DNA of 64,000 nucleotides from Gammaproteobacteria bacterium (GCA_004173475.1 SEBU01000009.1:54092-118091); one strand, 5' to 3'; counted from the stretch's first letter, positions 19,601 through 28,117 are shown. The notes: generated by a model from the letters alone, not told the origin. A program made the numbers and translations.

Positions 19601-19651
19601 TCCGGAAATTCAGACTGGTCTACCTGGATTAATCCTGTGCTAACACGTTAG
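16634..19651 (+). CDS. Large secreted zinc metallopeptidase (M60-like) with PA14 and NPCBM modules
   Basis: 1005 residues. Order: signal peptide (about 1-38), a CBM-like beta-sandwich (about 40-170), a PA14-type domain (about 200-350, with DMSYCEDSRTT and YYFDATHFQGG features), an Ig-like segment, a CBM-like jelly roll (about 440-600), a zincin domain (about 610-860), and a C-terminal NPCBM-like domain (about 870-1005). The zincin has HEFSH (H703, E704, H707) and, after 17 residues, E725 in SRFVEVYP, fitting the HExxH-x(8-28)-E pattern of M60 glycoprotein-directed peptidases. Peptidase family assignment is moderate. Start ATG 16634 follows CGGAG (16624-16628) and opens a signal peptide; a longer start at 16421 is possible but less likely. 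The target may be glycosylated plant or microbial protein (inference). Confidence 0.75.
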   Translation: MKDVREFLSFKKYAKKFIKIQTGAILLGIGALQASPSFALNATYFTHTSLGGSGTQRCTGSVNCTQMTLPLTGIDLNDNAGYKWTVPTAGEADIYFNLASLSGTRKMRIKVNGVSGSVITISDTSAPRNNNGTQFGPYRVSLTASSNTVELTDTEGTTEFDVYALKVVSVAASTLTISSPPASLYTGQNISLSASVDSSGWSYQWSVKNAPDYKKQLASSLNWNDMSYCEDSRTTAQGATTNYKVGQRFRGYVIPDATGSYSVALASDDASELRFSSVANATSGNNVASISGWTAPGDFNAGQANQQIQNIYLEAGKKYYFDATHFQGGNPDHFAIGWKKPGAAQYEVIPSARLLSLDNAASTTPDGKVNREVFPYGQFTSLQGVKSSSQYLNSKSAITLTNSTSSNISFTPTKFGAYEFEVKATRNSEVLVKSVKFYAQTPLANGNAESALSSNNWVIQKNGSSSALFEKRAGCGVNSSACLVIDAQVGDYSAGRFTQRVQLKPQTAYLFTAQLRGQNIVYRDPNNKGTNNGQSVVGPHINYNYGGGERVALPIGSQGWQTVSLDFGTDQFGNADLGIVMGDVSGQLFIDNVQVVEIPSTELTRIESDAVILNLYNDDIAAAGGLTNARNHADKVSRYIRGLEDLSGHSRLQCHKESAWAPRKWEVPALGVAGNPIVHQPHTAFVLQNFWPTTDVIDGIFSHEFSHNFDFNPWKFGNHISRFVEVYPHDILNTKRAEGNEAFGSSTVPTWREKETERNETFLSKGCYSLDYFQEKILVFKDHHGWAAIKTVAHSATSNNYIDWPQDEIPQNFYNQYQIWWQKLAAITGVNGWTAYHTQAERDVFTAITNELVTGQQPLVSPRTATGTSLELGRAALIDPAQVGWGELGRNFKNKGQQLCLSQGPVAKGLYAHAPSKLRFDLGGQWTNFSGSAGVLWGSTLGTVVGVIKVDGVEKFRSSILTATGSQAPFSINVQGGQTLELEFTEGPDSGNSDWSTWINPVLTR

Positions 19652-19679
19652 AAATATTTTTAACTGTTCTACTTAAAAA

Positions 19680-19707
19680 GCCTCGCGATTATTCGCGGGG
19701 CTTTTTT
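19680..19707 (+). terminator. Rho-independent terminator
   Basis: GCCTCGCG, loop ATTATT, CGCGGGGC, then a run of T; eight-base stem with one G-T pair. It follows the M60-like gene. Confidence 0.9.
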
Positions 19708-19758
19708 ATTTTATGTGTCTTTTGAACAATTGACATATTATTTAATCTATCGACAGGT

Positions 19759-20316
19759 GCATTTAGCCGTCGACTTCGAAGGATTAGCAACTTCTACCGC
19801 GTTCATCTGGAAGAAAAAGAAAACGGGATTTTGATCCCTCAGATATTTTCTGTATCTGAAATGCCGTCGGGCTGAAAGAAATTGTACGGATTATTTCCGT
19901 CCAACAAGAAAGCAAAGGACAGCGTGCAAATCATTAGTGACGAATATAAATTATGCTACCAACTCTGCGGATTAGAAAAAGTGAGCAATCGCGCCTACGT
20001 AAGTCACCGGTTAAAAAAATGCGATGGTTATTGTGTCGGTAAAAAATCTGCTTTAATTCACAATGTAAAAATGCTGGAAGGCTTATCTCGGCTCGCTCTG
20101 AAAACCTGGCCATACCGAGGCCCTTTAGCGCTTATTGAAAAATGCAGGCATAACTATATTGAAAAACATCTGCTCATCGATAATTGGTGCATTCTGGGCA
20201 CCGCAGACTCAGCGGAAGAATACGTGGAAATTTTAAATAAACCTCCGTCACCAGAAATTGATAGGGATATTTATAAATATCTTGTAAGTGCTATTTTTAG
20301 CAAAAATTTACAGTAA
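19759..20316 (+). pseudogene. cho: Broken cho-like gene (UvrC-type excinuclease, C-terminal remnant)
   Basis: The frame at 19882-20316 reads LYGLFPSNKKAKDSV, ISDEYKLCYQLCGLEK, LKKCDGYCVGKKS, LALKTWPYRGPLAL and NWCILGTADSAEE, closely following the C-terminal half of E. coli Cho (NLFGLFANRRA, IADEQKLCYGLLGLE, LKRCAGACCGKES). Reading upstream in the same frame, FSRRLRRISNFYRVHLEEKE continues the homology (Cho has FNKRLRRN), interrupted by a TGA at 19873-19875. The GIY-YIG nuclease half is absent: homology ends near 19759, just after the terminator of the preceding gene. So the gene has lost its N-terminal half and has an internal stop. A short product from TTG 19882 is conceivable but would lack the catalytic domain. 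Confidence 0.75.
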
Positions 20317-20442
20317 AAATAATTCCGCTTCAGATGTAAGCTGCAGCACGAAACTATTTAAGATCGCATTAATCATCTTATACATACTAGCTTGCTCATC
20401 CTTAGACTTGACCTTATCAAACTATTAAGTGAATTCAGCAGA

Positions 20443-20784
20443 TTAATGTGCTTCAACAATTTTGCGTAAAGCACTGAAACGAGAGCTCCATAAATTTCTG
20501 TGCAATTTTGCAAAATTTTCCATAGTGGCGAGACCTTCAGGGTTGACCGAACAAATGCGTTCGCGGCCCACCTTTTCGGTGCGAACAAGTTTGGCGGCCT
20601 CCAGGATTTTAATATGTTGCCCTAAGCCGGTTAGGGTAATGTTTAATGGCTCGGCAAGTTGTTTAACCGTTTTCTCGCCATCCATCAAACTGAAAAAAAT
20701 ATGTCGCCGTTGTTTTTCTCCCAGTGCGAAAAACAAGGCTTCAATTTCAGGTTGGGCGTTAATGTTGGTTTCCAGCTTAGCCAC
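20443..20784 (-). CDS. ArsR-family transcriptional regulator
   Basis: 113 residues from GTG. A winged-helix domain: EALFFALGEKQRRHIFFSLMDGEKTVKQLAEPLNITLTGLGQHIKILEAAKLVRTEKVGRE matches the ArsR helix-turn-helix and wing. It lacks the ELCVC metal site and instead fits the group that is encoded with an SRPBCC protein (the SdpR / penicillinase-like set). Its start overlaps the end of the SRPBCC gene by 8 bases, so they are translationally coupled. It probably represses its own operon through the two palindromes at 21262-21287 and 21310-21333. Confidence 0.85.
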   Translation of the reverse strand: MAKLETNINAQPEIEALFFALGEKQRRHIFFSLMDGEKTVKQLAEPLNITLTGLGQHIKILEAAKLVRTEKVGRERICSVNPEGLATMENFAKLHRNLWSSRFSALRKIVEAH

Positions 20785-21250
20785 CTATGTAAGTGCGTAA
20801 ATCAGTGAATAATTGCGCGAAGCCATTTTTACGCATTTGTGGTCCATCTGCACCTTCAAGATAGGTTCCCTGTTGCGTGAGCTTCACCACTGCCTTGCCT
20901 GCATCAATATAAAACTGGAAAGTTTCAGTGGTAGCAGACAGGTTTTGGTTATTGGATGCCATACGCGATTGAAAAATCAATAACTGTTCATCAATACGCA
21001 CGAGGCATTCGCTTTCCATAGAAATTTTTAACCCTGGAACTGGCGTATTGTGATTCAGTGTGAACTGAAAAACTTCCTTACCGCCAACGCGCGAATCTAG
21101 CGAATAATGGTTAGTATCGTGCGTAGTTGAGTGAGCACCTCCCGCAAACCATTCTTGTTTAATCGCGGGATCTGTAAACGCGTTAAATAATTTTTGAATA
21201 GAACAGTTAAACGTTTCAATCATTTCAAAGGAATCAAATTGAATATTCAT
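20777..21250 (-). CDS. SRPBCC / AHSA1-type START-like domain protein
   Basis: 157 residues. Features of the SRPBCC family: FNCSIQKLFNAFTDPAIKQEWF at the start, a GGKEVFQFTL strand, and RKNGFAQLFTDLRTYIGG at the end. Start ATG 21250 has GGAGAT (21255-21260, minus strand) at good spacing; an upstream in-frame start at 21310 would overlap the promoter and operator and is rejected. It is the first gene of a two-gene operon with an ArsR regulator, a common pairing in which the SRPBCC protein's ligand may be the inducer (inference). Confidence 0.85.
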   Translation of the reverse strand: MNIQFDSFEMIETFNCSIQKLFNAFTDPAIKQEWFAGGAHSTTHDTNHYSLDSRVGGKEVFQFTLNHNTPVPGLKISMESECLVRIDEQLLIFQSRMASNNQNLSATTETFQFYIDAGKAVVKLTQQGTYLEGADGPQMRKNGFAQLFTDLRTYIGG

Positions 21251-21261
21251 ACTTATCTCCG

Positions 21262-21333
21262 AATAGTGAAATATAAACTTCACTATTACTATAGTCTCTC
21301 GTTTGGCCAATAGTCAAGTTTAAACTTAACTAT
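21262..21333 (-). promoter_or_regulatory. Promoter with two ArsR-type operator palindromes
   Basis: Minus-strand promoter: TTGACT (plus coordinates 21312-21317), 18-base spacer, TATAGT (21288-21293). Two inverted repeats cover it. Distal site 21310-21333 has arms AGTTAAGTTT / AAACTTGACT and overlaps the -35. Proximal site 21262-21287 has perfect arms AATAGTGAA / TTCACTATT and lies just after the -10. Both share the core TAGTKAAGTTTA. This is the layout expected for autorepression by the co-encoded ArsR protein. Confidence 0.65.
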
Positions 21334-21438
21334 GATTAGAGATTGGTAATTTCCCATAGACAAGAATTCATTGCTGTTAGATTGGTACATTCGGGAGTAT
21401 CGCAGCGTTCATTTCGCGATAACGTTTTGTAGAAACAT

Positions 21439-21460
21439 AAAAAAGCCCCATAAACGGGGC
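21439..21460 (-). terminator. Rho-independent terminator of the htpX-terC operon
   Basis: On the minus strand GCCCC, six-base loop, GGGGC, then a T run, about 25 bases after the terC stop. Confidence 0.85.
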
Positions 21461-21484
21461 TAAGATTACAACCTATCGGAAAAA

Positions 21485-22441
21485 TTAAACTGTTTTACGC
21501 GTGACCCAAAGGCTCGCTAGAACGCTGCAACCGATTACTCCAATCACAATTGAAAGCGATAGACCGACGGGCATATGGAACCAAGGGGTGATCAACATCT
21601 TCACGCCTATAAATGTCAACACAACTGCCAAGCCATACTTAAGTAGATGGAATCTTTCAGCAACATCAGCTAATAAAAAGTAGAGCGCGCGTAAACCTAA
21701 AATTGCAAAAATATTAGATGTTGCGACAATAAACGGGTCGGTGGTGATGGCGAAAATTGCCGGTATTGAATCCACCGCAAATACCAAATCTGAAATTTCC
21801 ACCAGAATGAGTACCAAAAATAAACTCGTAAAATAACGCACACCATTTTTTCTAACGGTAAATCGTTCACCGTGATTTCCAGGTATTACACGTAAATATT
21901 TTCGTGCAAGTTTTAAGATCCAACTATTTTGCATATCTGGTTTTTCGTCTGAAGGAATCATCATTTTGATTCCGGTTATCAGCAAGAAAATCCCAAACAG
22001 ATAAAGCACCCATTTAAATTCCTGCACGACCCAACTACCGAGCAAAATCATTAGGATGCGCATCGCGATAGCACCGAGCACACCGTAAATTAATACGCGG
22101 CGTTGATATTCGGCCGGAACTTGAAACGCAGAAAAAATTAGTAGAAAGACAAAAACATTATCGATAGATAAGGATTTTTCAATGAGATAACCCGTGAGGA
22201 ATTCCAGTGCTTTCTCATCTGCAATCTCAGCTCCCAGGGTTCCTTGCAGGTGCCACCATAACCCTGCGTTAAAGGCGATCGCCAGCGTAAACCACACCAG
22301 CGACCAAAGGGCCGCCTCCTTGACACTCACTTTGTGCGCTTTACGACCGCCGAAAACATATAAATCCAGCACAAGCATGAGCAACACAAAGGCGATGAAA
22401 CCTGCCCACAATAAAGGGCTACCCACGCTTATATCATTCAT
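21485..22441 (-). CDS. TerC-family membrane protein
   Basis: 318 residues with about eight or nine transmembrane helices. It has the TerC/Alx signatures: conserved acidic residues in the membrane in LEFLTGYLIEKSLSIDNVFVF and LVEISDLVFAVDSIPAIFAI. Alx-type TerC proteins act in manganese export and metal loading (established knowledge). It starts 6 bases after the htpX stop and is in the same operon. Confidence 0.9.
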   Translation of the reverse strand: MNDISVGSPLLWAGFIAFVLLMLVLDLYVFGGRKAHKVSVKEAALWSLVWFTLAIAFNAGLWWHLQGTLGAEIADEKALEFLTGYLIEKSLSIDNVFVFLLIFSAFQVPAEYQRRVLIYGVLGAIAMRILMILLGSWVVQEFKWVLYLFGIFLLITGIKMMIPSDEKPDMQNSWILKLARKYLRVIPGNHGERFTVRKNGVRYFTSLFLVLILVEISDLVFAVDSIPAIFAITTDPFIVATSNIFAILGLRALYFLLADVAERFHLLKYGLAVVLTFIGVKMLITPWFHMPVGLSLSIVIGVIGCSVLASLWVTRKTV

Positions 22442-22447
22442 TGTTCA

Positions 22448-23329
22448 TCATCCCTTAACAGATTCACGCAACGCCTGGATACGTTCGTTTAACGGAGGAT
22501 GCGTTAAAAACAAACGCTTCAAGCCATCGGCCCCGCCGCCTGAAATACCGAAAGCTGCCATACGATCTGGTAAGGGCGCCGGGTTTAAAGAATTCAAACG
22601 CTCAAGCGCCGCAATCATGTTTTGGCGACCGGCGAGACGTGCGCCTCCGCTGTCGGCACGGAATTCGCGCTTACGCGAGAACCACATAACGATGATCGAT
22701 GCCAAAACACCCAGTACTAGTTCGGCGATAATCATAGTCACGAAAAACGCGGGGCCGGTTCCGTTTTCGGTTTTGAACACGACCTTATCGACAACGTAAC
22801 CAATCACGCGCGACAAGAACATCACGAAGGTGTTCACCACGCCTTGAATCAACGCAAGTGTCACCATGTCACCATTAGCAATATGCGCAACTTCATGGCC
22901 TATCACCGCTTCGGCTTCTTCGCGCGTCATCTGCTCCAAAAGGCCTGACGACACCGCCACTAGCGAACTGTTTTTATTCATGCCCGTAGCAAAAGCGTTA
23001 ACGTCGGGGCTGTGAAAAATACCGACTTCAGGCATACCAATCCCGGCTTCTTCGGAATAGCGGCGCACCGTATCTACCAACCATTGTTCCCTTGAGTTAG
23101 CGGGGGATTCAATGACTTGAACACCCATGGATTTTTTGGCCATCCATTTGGAAATAGCGAGCGAAATAAACGAGCCGCCGAAACCCATCACCGCCGCGAA
23201 AATTAGCAACGAGGTCAAGTTGAGGCCATTAGCATTAAGGTACGGCTCAACCCCTAAAATGCGCATGGTGAGTGACAGCATCAACACAATGGCAAGGTTG
23301 GTGCCCATGAATAACAAGATGCGTTTCAT
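22448..23329 (-). CDS. htpX: Membrane zinc metalloprotease HtpX
   Basis: 293 residues, the normal length. Two N-terminal transmembrane helices, then the zinc motif [11 protein letters not shown] (near residue 144), two further hydrophobic segments, and a third ligand region [15 protein letters not shown]48B family. HtpX degrades misfolded membrane proteins with FtsH. It is the second gene of an operon HPF-like / htpX / terC; the preceding gene ends 22 bases upstream. Confidence 0.95.
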   Translation of the reverse strand: MKRILLFMGTNLAIVLMLSLTMRILGVEPYLNANGLNLTSLLIFAAVMGFGGSFISLAISKWMAKKSMGVQVIESPANSREQWLVDTVRRYSEEAGIGMPEVGIFHSPDVNAFATGMNKNSSLVAVSSGLLEQMTREEAEAVIGHEVAHIANGDMVTLALIQGVVNTFVMFLSRVIGYVVDKVVFKTENGTGPAFFVTMIIAELVLGVLASIIVMWFSRKREFRADSGGARLAGRQNMIAALERLNSLNPAPLPDRMAAFGISGGGADGLKRLFLTHPPLNERIQALRESVKG

Positions 23330-23351
23330 TTTTATAACTCCGTAGTAAACA

Positions 23352-23714
23352 TTAAAGTGGCGCTAAATCAGCATCGCCAATCAGCGTTGAGACAAGACGT
23401 TTGTGGGTGAAGTCGCGCTTGCGTGCAAGCTTACGACTCAAGGCGCGCCCGGCCCGCTCCAGCGCGCGGTCTATAGCTACATATAAATCCGGTTGCACTT
23501 CGTGGATGACAACCGGTGTTCCGCCCGCAACTGGAATCTGGATGCGACAAGATTTGTCCACCCCGCCTTTAGGACCGTTAATATCCTCCAATCGCAAGCT
23601 TACGTTTTGTAGCCCCTGCTGCGCCCAACTCAAGGTTGACCGAACTCGATGCTCGACGTGTTTGCGTAAGCCGTCGGTTAATGAGAACGAACCGGTATGA
23701 ATATCGATACGCAT
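23352..23714 (-). CDS. HPF/RaiA-family ribosome-associated protein
   Basis: 120 residues. The N-terminal beta-alpha-beta fold ([24 protein letters not shown]) and [27 protein letters not shown] fit the HPF / YfiA (RaiA) sigma-54 modulation protein family, which bind the ribosome 30S A and P sites under stress. Here the N-terminal beta-strand is slightly different from classical HPF, so the exact role is less sure. First gene of the htpX operon. Confidence 0.75.
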   Translation of the reverse strand: MRIDIHTGSFSLTDGLRKHVEHRVRSTLSWAQQGLQNVSLRLEDINGPKGGVDKSCRIQIPVAGGTPVVIHEVQPDLYVAIDRALERAGRALSRKLARKRDFTHKRLVSTLIGDADLAPL

Positions 23715-23759
23715 AGGAATTCCTCGCTAGGTGAATAGGAAATAATCACAACGAGGCCG

Positions 23760-23788
23760 ATACTAGTTAAAGTAGATTCATCCAACAA
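23760..23788 (-). promoter_or_regulatory. Sigma70-like promoter of the HPF-like/htpX/terC operon
   Basis: On the minus strand TTGTTG, 17-base spacer, TAGTAT, ending 46 bases before the ATG of the HPF-like gene. Picked by eye. Confidence 0.45.
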
Positions 23789-23836
23789 ATCGATTAAAAT
23801 TGAGCTACAGTTCGATTTTCTCGATGAATACAAAAA

Positions 23837-24742
23837 ATGAATAATCTCAACTACAAACACCTGCGTTATTTCTGGATGGTTGCCAAGACCGGCAGCATTG
23901 CCAAAGCGGCCGAACAGCTTTATCTCACGCCACAATCCATCAGCGGTCAGCTCACCGAGTTTGCGAATGTGTTGGGGGTGGAATTATTTCGCCGTGCGGG
24001 TCGCAATCTGGAAATCACGGAAGCGGGCAGACAGGTGCTGAGCTACGCCGACGAAATATTTTCAATTGGTGATGATTTACTTGAAGCCATTCACGACCAA
24101 CGCGAAAAAAAATCCACACCTTTAAAAATAGGTATCGCAGATTCCGTTTCAAAACTGGTTGTCTATCGATTGCTTGAGCCTGCGTTAAGATTTTCAGAAC
24201 CTATCCGATTAATTTGCCGCGAAGGCCGCTTGGTGCCTCTGCTCGCAGAATTAGCGGTGCATAGGTTAGATATGATTATTGCGGACAGACCCATGCCCAA
24301 TCATTTACATGTGCGCGGATTTAATCATCTGTTGGGCGAGAGCGACTTGACGGTATTCGGCGCGCAATCACTGACAGAAAATTTAATGGGGAATTTTCCT
24401 GAATGCCTCAATAACGTTCCGTTTTTATTGCCGGGTGAAGATGCATCGATTCGTCCAAAACTGGAACAGTGGCTAGATAGCAATAATTTGCACCCCATCA
24501 TCAGCGGAGAGTTTGATGACAGCGCCCTGATGAAATCTTTTGGCCAAGCCGGAGCGGGATTATTTGTAGCGCCTTCAAATAATGCCGCACACATTTGTGA
24601 GCAATATAATGTTAAAGCGATTGGAAAAATTGATTCAGTGGTCGAACAACTTTATGTGATCACAACCGAACGGCAACTCACCCACCCCGCCATTCTTGCT
24701 ATCAGTCAAAAAGGTCGCGAAGATTTATTCGGTGGGGTTTAA
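23837..24742 (+). CDS. nhaR: LysR-type regulator NhaR
   Basis: 301 residues. N-terminal LysR helix-turn-helix (LNYKHLRYFWMVAKTGSIAK, then LYLTPQSISGQLTEFANVLG) is characteristic of NhaR, as are MIIADRPMP and GAGLFVAPS in the effector domain. NhaR activates the sodium/proton antiporter nhaA and in E. coli also represses or activates adhesion genes. No antiporter gene lies beside it here. It is divergent from the HPF-like operon. Confidence 0.85.
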   Translation: MNNLNYKHLRYFWMVAKTGSIAKAAEQLYLTPQSISGQLTEFANVLGVELFRRAGRNLEITEAGRQVLSYADEIFSIGDDLLEAIHDQREKKSTPLKIGIADSVSKLVVYRLLEPALRFSEPIRLICREGRLVPLLAELAVHRLDMIIADRPMPNHLHVRGFNHLLGESDLTVFGAQSLTENLMGNFPECLNNVPFLLPGEDASIRPKLEQWLDSNNLHPIISGEFDDSALMKSFGQAGAGLFVAPSNNAAHICEQYNVKAIGKIDSVVEQLYVITTERQLTHPAILAISQKGREDLFGGV

Positions 24743-24786
24743 AGCTTAAAATAGCCTATGAGATTTTTGGCGAGATAAAAAGTAAT

Positions 24787-26445
24787 TCAATAATTTCCAA
24801 CCGGATAGCGCTGGCGCAACTGCTTAACGCGTTGTGTAATTGCCTCACGTTTTTCTGCTGTCATACTTTCCAAATGTTTTACCTGTACTCCCAAGCGCGG
24901 GTGTTTTTCAAAACGCTCTTTGTGCTTCTCCAAAAAATGCCAATACAACGTTGTAAATGGACAAGCGTCGTCAGTATCCGACTCGTCAGGTTTGTATTTA
25001 CAGTTATCGCAATAGTTGCTCATGGTATTAATGTAGCGGCCCGTCGCAATGTAGGGCTTGGACGCCATAGCGCCACCATCAGCGTATTGGCTCATACCCA
25101 ATACATTAGGTAACTCAACCCACTCAACCGCATCCACATACATTCCCAAATACCACTCGTGAATTTCACGCGGGTTGGTTTGCCACAATTGCGCAAATAA
25201 ACCCGTCACCATCAAGCGCTGAATATGGTGGCCATAACCGTGTTGCAAAACTTGATGTAACGATTGTTGCAGACAATTCATATCCACATCACCTGTCCAA
25301 TAAAAATCCGGTAACGATTCTTGCGCATCCAACGCATTCATTTCTAACCAGCTCGGCATCATCGACCAATAAACACCACGCACGTATTCTCGCCAACCCA
25401 AAATCTGTCGAATAAAACCTTCCACCGCATTTAAAGGAGCATGACCTTGTCGATAAGCGGCTTCCGCACAATCAAGCACATCAACTGGCCCCAATAATTT
25501 CAAATTCATCGCAGCAGATAATCGTGAGTGATACAGCCAGGGCTCATGCGTCCACATCGCATCTTGGTACTCACCAAACAATGGCAAGTGATACTGAACA
25601 AAATGATCAAACAATTCTAACGCTTGCTCGCGTGTAACGGCCCAACCGAAAAAATCGGTAACATCATGTTTGGCATTTTCACGGTTACTGGAAATTGGTT
25701 TAAAACTTTTACTATTAAAAGGGTGCATTGTGAGAGATTTGGTGGAATCCGGCTTAATAACACCAGCATTATTTGGAAAATATTTTTCAATATCATTTTG
25801 AGCCGCGCGAGTAATTTCATCCATTTCAAACATTAACGCAGGTTTCAACATGCCGGGACCATACTTGTCAAAGTGCCCTCGGTTATTTTTATCGTAATTC
25901 CAATCCCCACCAACAGGTTTGCTTCCCTCCATTAAAATGCCAGTACGTTTACGCAAACTGCGATACCAGAATTCCATCCGCCATTCCGTTTTCCCTTTCG
26001 CCCAGCGAGTGAATTCACCAGGTAGCGAAATAAAATGCTTGTCCGGCAAAATCTCAAGCGGTATATTTTCAGCAGTACAAACCTGTTTAAGAGCTTGCAG
26101 TACCGCATACTCACCCGGCAACACACTACGAATTTTTTGTGGCCTACATTCTTTAACGCTGTGAATTAGCGCATCAGAAAATGTTTCAAAGCCGTGGTCC
26201 AGTGTGAAATAAATAATTGGAATCTTATCGTCTCGCAACTCCTGCGCAAAATGCCGCATCGCAGAAATAAATAACAAACTCCTTTGTTTGTGCGAACTCG
26301 GCTGTAAACTCGCAGCCCGCACCTCAGCCATCCAAAAAATATCCTGTTCAAGGTCGAGATCATGAAATATTTCGCTGGTGCGATTAAGTTGGTCACCGAA
26401 AATAATATTTAGATGGCGGCAGTGGTTAGACTTATTCATAAGCAT
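24787..26445 (-). CDS. Cryptochrome/photolyase-related protein (FeS-BCP type)
   Basis: 552 residues. The N terminus (LNIIFGDQLNRTSEIF) and the core (FVQYHLPLFGEYQDAMW, NAVEGFIRQILGWREYVRGVYW, GYGHHIQRLMVTGLFAQLW, WVELPNVLGMSQYADGGAMASKPY) are typical of the deoxyribodipyrimidine photolyase-related family, the iron-sulfur bacterial cryptochromes and (6-4) photolyases. The C-terminal cysteines in NYCDNCKY and DDACPF, together with one further Cys, would hold the 4Fe-4S cluster. It binds FAD and probably repairs (6-4) photoproducts. No strong ribosome binding site is visible for either ATG 26445 or 26439. Confidence 0.9.
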   Translation of the reverse strand: MLMNKSNHCRHLNIIFGDQLNRTSEIFHDLDLEQDIFWMAEVRAASLQPSSHKQRSLLFISAMRHFAQELRDDKIPIIYFTLDHGFETFSDALIHSVKECRPQKIRSVLPGEYAVLQALKQVCTAENIPLEILPDKHFISLPGEFTRWAKGKTEWRMEFWYRSLRKRTGILMEGSKPVGGDWNYDKNNRGHFDKYGPGMLKPALMFEMDEITRAAQNDIEKYFPNNAGVIKPDSTKSLTMHPFNSKSFKPISSNRENAKHDVTDFFGWAVTREQALELFDHFVQYHLPLFGEYQDAMWTHEPWLYHSRLSAAMNLKLLGPVDVLDCAEAAYRQGHAPLNAVEGFIRQILGWREYVRGVYWSMMPSWLEMNALDAQESLPDFYWTGDVDMNCLQQSLHQVLQHGYGHHIQRLMVTGLFAQLWQTNPREIHEWYLGMYVDAVEWVELPNVLGMSQYADGGAMASKPYIATGRYINTMSNYCDNCKYKPDESDTDDACPFTTLYWHFLEKHKERFEKHPRLGVQVKHLESMTAEKREAITQRVKQLRQRYPVGNY

Positions 26446-26722
26446 TACAGCTAGATATATTTGGTTAATACGTAAAGTTTTGGCTTTGTCTCATCTAGAC
26501 GACTTACTTTCACTAAAATTAAAGCATTTAATAGGATCAAATTTGAGAGAGCAGCTTTAAGATTCGCGCCCTGATGAATATGAACCTATTGATGGTATCT
26601 GGATATGATTTGCTTGCGTAAAGGTTGTATTGGGAACAGCGCCAGCAAAATGGATTGAAAATTTAGAAATACTTTATATAGTGTCTAGATGAATTTACGG
26701 AATGGCATAGGAAGATAATAGT

Positions 26723-27169
26723 ATGCACTACATAAATAAAAAAGTTATAAAGTTTAAAATGATCTTTACAATTTTTACAATCTCAACCATCAATGAAGTT
26801 TTGGCAGAAGATGGTGCTTCTACTTCCACCTTAGACATTCCATATAATGTTAATAACAGCTATTGGGTGCCAAAGGGTCCATTTCCGGTTAAATATAATC
26901 AGTTAAACAAATATGAGCCTGGGTGTGTACTATTAAAATTTATTATCAATGAATCTGGTGAAGTTGCTAATCCTCAGGTTATAAAGTCGTATCCGACGGA
27001 AGTACTGAATAAAGTAGCTTTGGATGCAGCCCTAAAATATAAATTTAAACCCACCAAAATTAATTTGGATAGAAAATCTATGAAAAGCGTGTTCGTTTTT
27101 ACCTACTCGGGTTTTCGGTCGGGAAGAGTAGAGAACATTGGCGAAAAATGCATGGAAAACATTAATTAG
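26723..27169 (+). CDS. Periplasmic TonB C-terminal-like domain protein
   Basis: 148 residues with an N-terminal signal-like hydrophobic stretch (FTIFTISTINEVLAED). The mature part resembles the TonB C-terminal domain: CVLLKFIINESGEVANPQV, then ALKYKFKPTKI. Like the protein at 7510 it lacks the proline-rich spanner. Ribosome binding site AGGAAGA at about 26708-26714. The gene is followed by a TPR lipoprotein gene 57 bases later. Low-GC compared with neighbours. Confidence 0.65.
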   Translation: MHYINKKVIKFKMIFTIFTISTINEVLAEDGASTSTLDIPYNVNNSYWVPKGPFPVKYNQLNKYEPGCVLLKFIINESGEVANPQVIKSYPTEVLNKVALDAALKYKFKPTKINLDRKSMKSVFVFTYSGFRSGRVENIGEKCMENIN

Positions 27170-27226
27170 TTACCTGGTTCGTAGGCGACGCTTCTTTTAC
27201 GCTTTATAAAAATTTAAGGATCAAAC

Positions 27227-27928
27227 ATGAAAAAATTACTAGCTGTAACTTTATTAGCCGTAGTGCTTGCCAGTTGTACGCCTACCAATACTAAACCAGA
27301 TGTTAGTACAGTTGAGGCAGAGAAGCATTTAAATAAAGGTATCGATTTCGCTTCAGCGGGAAGTTTAAAAAAAGCGTTGACCGAATTTGACCAGGTTATT
27401 GATATTTGCAATAAAAAATATTCCGATAAAAAACTGAAAGTTTTCTCGTCGCGCGGATCAGTTGAAACACTTTATTATATGGCTTTAGCGGCGACGCAAG
27501 GTGTTGATGCAATGGCTGTGGATACAACCTGTTCTGACGCACTTTATTTTAGAGGTTATTCTGAACTTGATTTAGGTAACATTGCACTTGCGCAAACTTA
27601 TATTGAGCGTGCTATTGAAATGAGTCCAAACAACTCGGTTTATTTATCGGAATTAGGGCATATCCATCAAACTAACAAAAAGTGGAATGAAGCATTGGCA
27701 ACCTTCACTGACTCAGAAGATTCGGCTGAATTATATTCGCCCGAGCAAGTTAAGGTTGGGGAGTTAACGCGTGCAAAAAGAGGAGTCGGTTATGCGTTGA
27801 TTGAATTACAAAGATTTGATGAGGCTGAATTAAAATACCAAGAATGTTTAAAGCTTGATCCGTCCGATAAGGGTTCAGTCAATGAATTGGAATATATAAA
27901 ATCACTTCGTGAAAAAAGCTCCAAATAG
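27227..27928 (+). CDS. TPR-repeat lipoprotein
   Basis: 233 residues. Lipobox LASC (Cys17). The mature part holds about four tetratricopeptide repeats (for example AEKHLNKGIDFASAGSLKKA, CSDALYFRGYSELDLGNIAL, SPNNSVYLSELGHIHQTNKK, and GYALIELQRFDEAELKYQEC). Probably a periplasmic or outer-membrane scaffold. Ribosome binding site AAGGATC 5 bases upstream. Confidence 0.8.
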   Translation: MKKLLAVTLLAVVLASCTPTNTKPDVSTVEAEKHLNKGIDFASAGSLKKALTEFDQVIDICNKKYSDKKLKVFSSRGSVETLYYMALAATQGVDAMAVDTTCSDALYFRGYSELDLGNIALAQTYIERAIEMSPNNSVYLSELGHIHQTNKKWNEALATFTDSEDSAELYSPEQVKVGELTRAKRGVGYALIELQRFDEAELKYQECLKLDPSDKGSVNELEYIKSLREKSSK

Positions 27929-28117
27929 CGCGAACCATTTTTGTTTGCGTTATTGTAAAAACTATTTAACCAGTTGGTCAATTTGCTGACTCGGTTAAAT
28001 GCCAGTCTCGATGGCGAGTTAAGCGGTTTAATCTAGTTTTAAAATTATTAAGTTAAAAATTTAAAAAAAGAACACCTACAATCAATTCCTTTTGATTGTT
28101 GAGGACCAGTCATTTAC

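Noticed and set aside
22194..22799. 201-codon frame opposite terC and htpX
   Set aside because: Opposite-strand shadow spanning two genes that are certain on the minus strand.
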